From Synechococcales cyanobacterium CNB (GTDB taxonomy: Bacteria; Planctomycetota; Phycisphaerae; Phycisphaerales; UBA1924): 64,000 nt of DNA. The position numbers and the translations under genes were made by a program. The DNA is taken from the NCBI GenBank assembly GCA_030263455.1, contig SZOZ01000009.1, positions 124,001 through 188,000 of the forward strand, read 5' to 3'. Below, piece after piece: positions 58,345 through 64,000 of this stretch (position 1 is the stretch's first letter; each line of letters starts with the position of its first letter). The notes beneath the pieces are model-generated. The model did no database searches. It had not been told where the DNA came from and worked only from the letters and a program-made list of their open reading frames with translations.

Positions 58345-59010
58345 CTACCGGTCGTCCGCCTTGGCGATCTGCCACTCTTCGAGGTCGATCGGCGCCTGGC
58401 GGCCGAAGATCGTCACCAGCACGCGCACCATGCCCTTGTCCGGGAAGAGTTCGTCGATCGTCCCTTCGTAGGACTGGAACGGCCCTTCCTTGATCAGCAC
58501 GTGCTCGCCCTTCTCGAACGTCAGCTTGACCGTCGGCTCCTCGTCCGGCTTGCGCGAGTCGCGGAGCATCTTCTCGATCTCGTGCTCCTTCATCGGCGTC
58601 GGCCGACCGGCCGTGCCCACGAAGTCCCCCACCCCCGTCGTCTCCTTGATGAGGAAGAAGACGTCCTGCGGGATGCGCCCGTCCGGCTCCAGCCGCATCT
58701 CCACGAACACGTACCCCGGGTAGAGTTTCGTCTCCGTGATCTTCTGCTTCCCGCCCTTGATCGTCTTGGTTTTCTCGGTCGGCACGAGGATGCGCTTCAC
58801 GAGGTTCGTCATCCCCTCGATCTGCACCTTGCGGAGCAGTGTCTCGCGGACCGAGTTCTCCTTGTTCGAAGCCACGCGCAGTACGAACCAGTCCATCCCC
58901 TCGTGACGGACAGGCTCCTCCTCGGGGATCAGGTCCGCCTTCTCGTTCGGGCGGCCGTCGAAGGCTGGGGCGGTCGTCTGCTCGGCGGTCGTGCGCTCGT
59001 GCTCGGACAT
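58345..59010 (-). CDS. nusG: Transcription termination/antitermination factor NusG
   Basis: 221 residues. A 38-residue acidic N-terminal extension, then the NGN domain (MDWFVLRVASNKENSVRETL, ... ETKLYPGYVFVEM) and the KOW domain (FEKGEHVLIKEGPFQSYEG). It travels with RNA polymerase and links to ribosomes and Rho. GGGAG lies upstream of the ATG. Downstream of secE by 54 nt in the classical tuf-rpmG-trnW-secE-nusG order. Confidence 0.96.
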   Translation of the reverse strand: MSEHERTTAEQTTAPAFDGRPNEKADLIPEEEPVRHEGMDWFVLRVASNKENSVRETLLRKVQIEGMTNLVKRILVPTEKTKTIKGGKQKITETKLYPGYVFVEMRLEPDGRIPQDVFFLIKETTGVGDFVGTAGRPTPMKEHEIEKMLRDSRKPDEEPTVKLTFEKGEHVLIKEGPFQSYEGTIDELFPDKGMVRVLVTIFGRQAPIDLEEWQIAKADDR

Positions 59011-59064
59011 GGTGCGGTCTCCCGGCCGCGGGCGCGGCGGTGGAGGGTTGGAGCGAAGCGTCGG

Positions 59065-59739
59065 TCAGCGCTCAAGCACGCCGACCGCGTCGAAGAACGC
59101 GGCGAAGGCCTGATCCACCACGTACAGGAACCCGGCGATCAGGACGCAGGCGACGATCACCACCCACGTCGAGCCGATGACCTCGCGCCGGGTGGACCAG
59201 TTCACCTTCTTCATCTCGCCGTCGGTCGCGATCAGGAACTCGACCGCGCGCGGGCTGCGGGCCGTAAACCGGTAGATCAGCCACATGCCGACCAGCAGCA
59301 CCACCGCCACCATCCCGGCCTGGAGGTACAACTGCTCGAACAGGGGCACGGCCGAGACGCTCGCGATCGACGCCTCGAACCCGCCGTCGCCCCGGAACGC
59401 GATGATGGCCGCCGGGCTGGTCCCGTCGCGCAGCACGGGCGGCTCGACGATAAGCGTCCCGCCCGCCTCGAGCCGATCGATCGAACGCACCACCGCCTCG
59501 CCGAACGAGGCCCGCTGCGCCGTCACCGGGTCGATCGCCAGCGCGTCGAGCCGCGCTCCGGCAGCGGTCGCCCCCTGCGTCGGCCCGAGGGTGTAGCGCC
59601 ACGCGCCGGCCGGAATCTTGATGAGCGCGGCCTGACTCCACACCCATGCCGCGCACGCGAGCAGCAGCACGCCCGCACCAACGGCCGTCAGCACGCGGAC
59701 CCAGTACCCCTGCCCCGGCTTGTAGATCCCGATCGCCAT
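59065..59739 (-). CDS. secE: Preprotein translocase subunit SecE, extended
   Basis: 224 residues from ATG 59739. The C-terminal 60 residues are SecE: FLIATDGEMKKVNWSTRREV amphipathic helix and one membrane helix (WVVIVACVLIAGFLYVVD). In front are two extra membrane helices (about 15-37 and 141-160) and a periplasmic stretch between them, far longer than the usual 60-130 residues. Long SecE forms occur in planctomycetes; the extra part has no known role. Confidence 0.93.
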   Translation of the reverse strand: MAIGIYKPGQGYWVRVLTAVGAGVLLLACAAWVWSQAALIKIPAGAWRYTLGPTQGATAAGARLDALAIDPVTAQRASFGEAVVRSIDRLEAGGTLIVEPPVLRDGTSPAAIIAFRGDGGFEASIASVSAVPLFEQLYLQAGMVAVVLLVGMWLIYRFTARSPRAVEFLIATDGEMKKVNWSTRREVIGSTWVVIVACVLIAGFLYVVDQAFAAFFDAVGVLER

Positions 59740-59792
59740 GCTCGGCCCCACCGGCAGGCCCGCGCCCGCCGTCGTGTCGTTTCCATCCCAAG

Positions 59793-59865
<73 letters not shown>

Positions 59866-59939
59866 ATCAATCACCAGGCATCAGGCATCAGGGAGGGCAG
59901 AAGCAACCTGGCTCCCAGTGCTCGATGCCAAATGCCTCT

Positions 59940-60122
59940 CTACTTCCGCTTGATCTTGTGTGTCGTGTGCTTGCGAAGTCGTGGGCTGTACTTGCGCAGG
60001 CCCTCCTTCAACTTCTCGGGCAGGCCGCCCTTGGTGTTGACGCTCGTGCGGTAGTTCAGGTCGCCGCACTCGGTGCACTGCAGCCAGACGTACTCGCGTG
60101 CCACCGCTTTCTTCTTGGCCAT
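59940..60122 (-). CDS. rpmG: Large ribosomal subunit protein bL33
   Basis: 60 residues from ATG 60122 ([20 protein letters not shown]). Contains the first CxxC ([12 protein letters not shown]), but the second Cys pair of zinc-type bL33 is replaced ([15 protein letters not shown]), so it is an intermediate form that probably does not hold zinc. Confidence 0.95.
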   Translation of the reverse strand: MAKKKAVAREYVWLQCTECGDLNYRTSVNTKGGLPEKLKEGLRKYSPRLRKHTTHKIKRK

Positions 60123-60250
60123 GGTCGAGCGGTCCTTTCCGTTCGGGGCATCTACCCCGGTCGTCAAAGCGGCCCGCCGGGGATCTCCCGACGGGCCGCG
60201 CCGATTCTAGGCCTGCCCCTCGGCTCGGCGCCGATCCGGGGCGTGATGGA

Positions 60251-60268
60251 CCCCCGCCCGAGCGGGGG
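60251..60268 (-). terminator. Possible terminator-like hairpin after tuf
   Basis: Minus-strand CCCCCGC-TCGG-GCGGGGG, 7 bp, 7 nt past the tuf stop, but no T run follows. It may be a partial terminator or 3' end stabiliser before rpmG. Confidence 0.35.
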
Positions 60269-60274
60269 AGTCGG

Positions 60275-61492
<1,218 letters not shown>

Positions 61493-61660
61493 GTCCGACT
61501 ACCTCCACAGGTTCCGGTTGTCTCCCGGCGACGATCCCGCCGGCCGGCTGGGCCACCGCCCAGGGGTTGTACGCTCGATCCTCCGCGGGAATACAGGCCC
61601 GCCCGTCCCGGCCGCCCCACCTCGCGGCCCCTACCACACTACGCCCGGTTCAGCAGGACA

Positions 61661-61732
61661 AGCCGCTGATGGGATTTGAACCCATGACCTCACCCTTACC
61701 AAGGGTGCGCTCTACCACTGAGCTACAGCGGC
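61661..61732 (-). tRNA. tRNA-Thr (GGT)
   Basis: 72 nt. Acceptor GCCGCTG/CAGCGGC, anticodon stem CACCC/GGGTG with loop TTGGTAA (anticodon GGT), T arm ATGGG/CCCAT, discriminator T. Upstream of tuf, as often seen. Confidence 0.96.
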
Positions 61733-61827
61733 ACAATCGCCGCCCAGCTGGCCACCGAGCGAGCACGGATGATACCCGGAGCCCCCAGACGGTCAACCGG
61801 CCCAGCCACGCCCCGGAACCGCCCGCC

Positions 61828-62613
61828 TCAGTCCCCGTCCGCCAGTTCAGGCCTCGGCATCAACTCGTACCGGTCGCTCGGCCCAGGCCCGAAGACCACG
61901 AACCGGATCGAACCGTCGAACGCCGCCATGTTCCCCCCCGACGGCTCCGAGTGCCACGACGCATCCAGCACACCCTGCTTCGGACCCTCGGCCCCGGACG
62001 CGATGTACCAGATGGGGTCCGCAACGAGCAGCAACCGGCTCGGCTGGGCGGTCACCTCCGCGACCTTCAGCGGGCGTGCCAGATCGTCGATCCCCGCCCG
62101 CGTCGAGTCCAGCAGGAACGTGTTCGCCCGGTACGACGTCCCGAACGCCTCGAAGCACGTCCGATCGTCCAGAACCGACTGCTTCGGTGCGTTGCGAGGC
62201 CCCTTCAGATAGATGCCCACGTCCGCCGGGCAGGCGAACGTTCTCGCCACGCGCCCGCTCTCTGCGTGCGCCTCTCCCGCCATGTAGGGATTGATGGGCC
62301 TCTCCGCGTCCAGCACGGCCAGCTCCCCGCCGCCGAGAAACCGCACCCCGCCGTACTGCCAGTCCGGCTCGTCCGTGTGGCGTGGAAACTGTTCGTGTTC
62401 CTGGAAGTAGGCATGCCACCCCAGCCCGATCTGTCGCAGGTTGTTCGCGCACACCGCCTCGTGCGCGATGCTGCGCGTGTGCCCGAGCAGCGGCAGCAGC
62501 AGGCCGACCAGGATCGCGACGATCGCGAGGCTGATGATCAGCTCGACCACGGAGAACCCGCGCCGCGAACGGTGACGACCCTGCACCACTCGGGAACCTC
62601 CTGTGCGTTCCAT
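61828..62613 (-). CDS. Prepilin-type protein of the H-X9-DG group
   Basis: 261 residues from ATG 62613. Class III signal RRGFSVVELIISLAIVAILV: Gly before the cleavage, Glu +5, long hydrophobic helix. The body has NNLRQIGLGWHAYFQEH and, near the end, WHSEPSGGNMAAFDGSIRFV, close to the H-X9-DG processing-associated motif of planctomycete DUF1559-type pseudopilins. Probably exported by a type II secretion-like machine encoded elsewhere. No Shine-Dalgarno is evident. Confidence 0.88.
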   Translation of the reverse strand: MERTGGSRVVQGRHRSRRGFSVVELIISLAIVAILVGLLLPLLGHTRSIAHEAVCANNLRQIGLGWHAYFQEHEQFPRHTDEPDWQYGGVRFLGGGELAVLDAERPINPYMAGEAHAESGRVARTFACPADVGIYLKGPRNAPKQSVLDDRTCFEAFGTSYRANTFLLDSTRAGIDDLARPLKVAEVTAQPSRLLLVADPIWYIASGAEGPKQGVLDASWHSEPSGGNMAAFDGSIRFVVFGPGPSDRYELMPRPELADGD

Positions 62614-62684
62614 CTTAGCGGGCCGCGCTCCCTCGCAACAGCGTCCCGCCCCGAGGGAACCTCCGCGATTTGAGCTGCACCGCC

Positions 62685-63824
62685 TTATGTCCGGATCGTC
62701 GAGAGCGACGCCACGGCAACCAGGCCGAGCACCACCGTCGGGACGAACACCCCCACGGCTGCCGGCAACCCGGGCACCGGCGCGGACGCACCCAGTATTC
62801 CCCCGAGCAACGCCACGATCGCCACGGGCGCACACCGCAGCGTCCGAGCGACCATGTTACCGGGCGTGCGAACAAGAAAAAACGGCAGAGCGATCAGCAA
62901 CGCGAGCACGTTCGACGCCATGATCGACACCCGGCCCCACCGCTCGCGCTGGATCTGTTCCCGCCTCGCTCGCACCTCGGGAGCGTCTCGGTCCAGCCGG
63001 TCGAGCACGCGGAGCATCTGCCCGAGTTGGCGCCAGCTCAGCGCGTGCCGATAGGCGTCGTGCCGACGGACCCGCAACTCCGTCGGGTCCAGGTTCGTCT
63101 CGATCCGCTCCACCCGCACGGGCTGCTCGGCCTTGTTCGTCCGCGACTCGGCGATCCCGCCGTCCAGGTCCCAGCCGCCGGCCCGCCATCGCGCCCGCTC
63201 CGCGTGAATCCGGCGGATCGCCATGCCCTGCGTGTCGCGCTCCCAGACGTAGACGTCCTCCAGCACTCCCGTGTCCGCGTCGAACGCCCTCGCGTACCAC
63301 ACCCGCCCGAGCGTGTCCGCGACCAGCGGCACGCGCGACGCCCCCATGGCGTGCTGCCCGGCCTGCCCCGTGTCTCGAGCCAGCAGCGGCGCGATGCGCG
63401 GCAGCGCGAACTCCTGGTTCAGCGCCTGCACGCCGGTCATCACGAGCGCGACCGCAAGGATCGGCGCGGCCACACGCCGCAGGCTCAGCCCGCTGGCCAG
63501 CATCGCGACCAGTTCCCGGTGTCGCACCAGTTGCGTGAGCGTGAAGCCCATCGCGGCGACCATCACCAGGCCGAGCATGAAGTTGAACAGCTGCAGCAGA
63601 CGGGGCCACCAGAGGTCCGCCACCAGGAACGCGGTCACCACGGCCACCCGTGCGCCCGAAGGCTGCGCGTCGCTCCCCGACTGCGCCAGTTTCGTCGCGT
63701 TCGCGATGAACCTGTGCACATTCAGCGAGACGTCGATCGCCACCACGAAACTGAACAGCAGCACGAACAGCACGACCACGTTCACGAGGAACTGCCGCGC
63801 GATGTACCGATCCAGCAGCCTCAT
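62685..63824 (-). CDS. LptF/LptG-type permease
   Basis: 379 residues from ATG 63824. MRLLDRYIARQFLVNVVVLF is the typical start of YjgP/YjgQ permeases, followed by two helices, a periplasmic beta-jellyroll-like domain (about 130-260) and three C-terminal helices. With LptB this extracts LPS or a similar lipid from the inner membrane. Which of F or G it is cannot be decided. Its ATG overlaps the stop of the upstream PAP2 gene (ATGA). Confidence 0.9.
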   Translation of the reverse strand: MRLLDRYIARQFLVNVVVLFVLLFSFVVAIDVSLNVHRFIANATKLAQSGSDAQPSGARVAVVTAFLVADLWWPRLLQLFNFMLGLVMVAAMGFTLTQLVRHRELVAMLASGLSLRRVAAPILAVALVMTGVQALNQEFALPRIAPLLARDTGQAGQHAMGASRVPLVADTLGRVWYARAFDADTGVLEDVYVWERDTQGMAIRRIHAERARWRAGGWDLDGGIAESRTNKAEQPVRVERIETNLDPTELRVRRHDAYRHALSWRQLGQMLRVLDRLDRDAPEVRARREQIQRERWGRVSIMASNVLALLIALPFFLVRTPGNMVARTLRCAPVAIVALLGGILGASAPVPGLPAAVGVFVPTVVLGLVAVASLSTIRT

Positions 63825-64000
63825 CCCACCCGCTCCCAGCGCGGCAGCGCGGAGCCGCCCCACCCCCACCGTCCGGACAACCCCCGCCACCACCACCGCG
63901 ACGCGACCCAGCCAAGCGCGGCCCCGCCGTAGACGTCCGACGCGAAGTGTGCCCCGGAGAGCACCCGTGTCAGCCCGCACCCGCACGCCAGCACGAGCGC
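63821..64000 (-). CDS. PAP2-family phosphatase, C-terminal fragment
   Basis: Last 59 residues of a gene entering from the right edge. TRVLSGAHFASDVYGGAALGW matches the final motif of PAP2 phosphatases (R-x5-H-x3-D with the catalytic His), within a membrane helix, then a Trp/Arg/Gly-rich tail. Probably acts on undecaprenyl-pyrophosphate or a related lipid phosphate. Overlaps the LptF/G gene by 4 nt. Confidence 0.8.
   Translation of the reverse strand, partial: ALVLACGCGLTRVLSGAHFASDVYGGAALGWVASRWWWRGLSGRWGWGGSALPRWERVG

Noticed and set aside
55158-58493. A 1111-codon plus-strand frame opposite the AsmA-like gene, and an overlapping 732-codon frame
   Set aside because: Ser/Thr/Arg/Pro-rich antisense shadows without motifs; the minus-strand protein has a membrane helix and family-like ends.

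Overview
The window looks like chromosomal DNA of a planctomycete, most likely of the class Phycisphaerae. By eye it is about two thirds to 70% G+C with strong G/C preference at third codon positions. Four secreted proteins end in a PEP-CTERM-like tail (a PAPAS-type motif, a hydrophobic stretch, then four arginines). Other pointers are prepilin-like proteins, dockerin/EF-hand motifs, a eukaryote-like UDP-sugar pyrophosphorylase, a very large AsmA/TamB-like protein and an EF-Tu with an unusual switch I. I saw no rRNA operon, CRISPR array, insertion sequence or integrase.

Layout. 1-6.6 kb: Ca2+/cation antiporter (cut by the window edge), phosphofructokinase, EF-hand protein, an SDR, TrpF, rhomboid protease, citrate synthase. 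6.6-8.1 kb: a lower-GC VapBC45-like toxin-antitoxin pair beside tRNA-Ala. 8.3-12 kb: zinc uptake operon znuA-znuC-znuB, a coupled 61-residue protein and a CDF transporter. 12-13.4 kb: a strongly structured leader or independent RNA with its own promoter and terminator, then threonine dehydratase. 13.5-18.5 kb: membrane protein, exported protein, an M-PPase with an inserted domain, bS21. 18.6-20.8 kb: a four-gene accessory cassette beside tRNA-Asp. 21-29.4 kb: coiled-coil and HEAT-repeat envelope proteins, accD-lnt, a histidine-phosphatase-like pseudoenzyme, rpe and a divergent UDP-sugar pyrophosphorylase. 29.8-34 kb: surface proteins. 34.2-40.9 kb: Nfu-N, MutY, a broken FG-GAP/dockerin gene, Dus, a lipoprotein, a PIG-L deacetylase and a membrane protein. 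41.2-43.9 kb: a compact lower-GC cluster of an exported protein, a Cys-rich peptide, a MauE-like protein and a pseudopilin. 44.4-50 kb: queA and murE-murF-mraY. 50-53 kb: RibB with a degenerate RibA half and two DUF1579 proteins. 53-58 kb: the giant AsmA-like gene. 58.3-61.7 kb: the classical tRNA-Thr/tuf/rpmG/tRNA-Trp/secE/nusG block. 61.8-64 kb: a pseudopilin, LptF/G and a PAP2-family fragment.

Much of the window serves the envelope: meso-DAP peptidoglycan precursor synthesis, lipoprotein acylation, LPS or lipid transport (LptF/G, AsmA-like), exported sorted proteins and prepilins. Two features cut across the window. First, families of short dispersed repeats lie between genes and also in frame inside essential genes (queA, murE, dus, lnt, PIG-L), along with many 8-11 nt G or C runs inside reading frames. 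Second, many genes lack a Shine-Dalgarno and instead have a TANNNT hexamer 5-7 nt before the start codon, as expected for leaderless mRNAs. The strongest candidate for something undescribed is the structured RNA at 12050-12373, which carries 15 nt fully complementary to the consensus 3' end of 16S rRNA.
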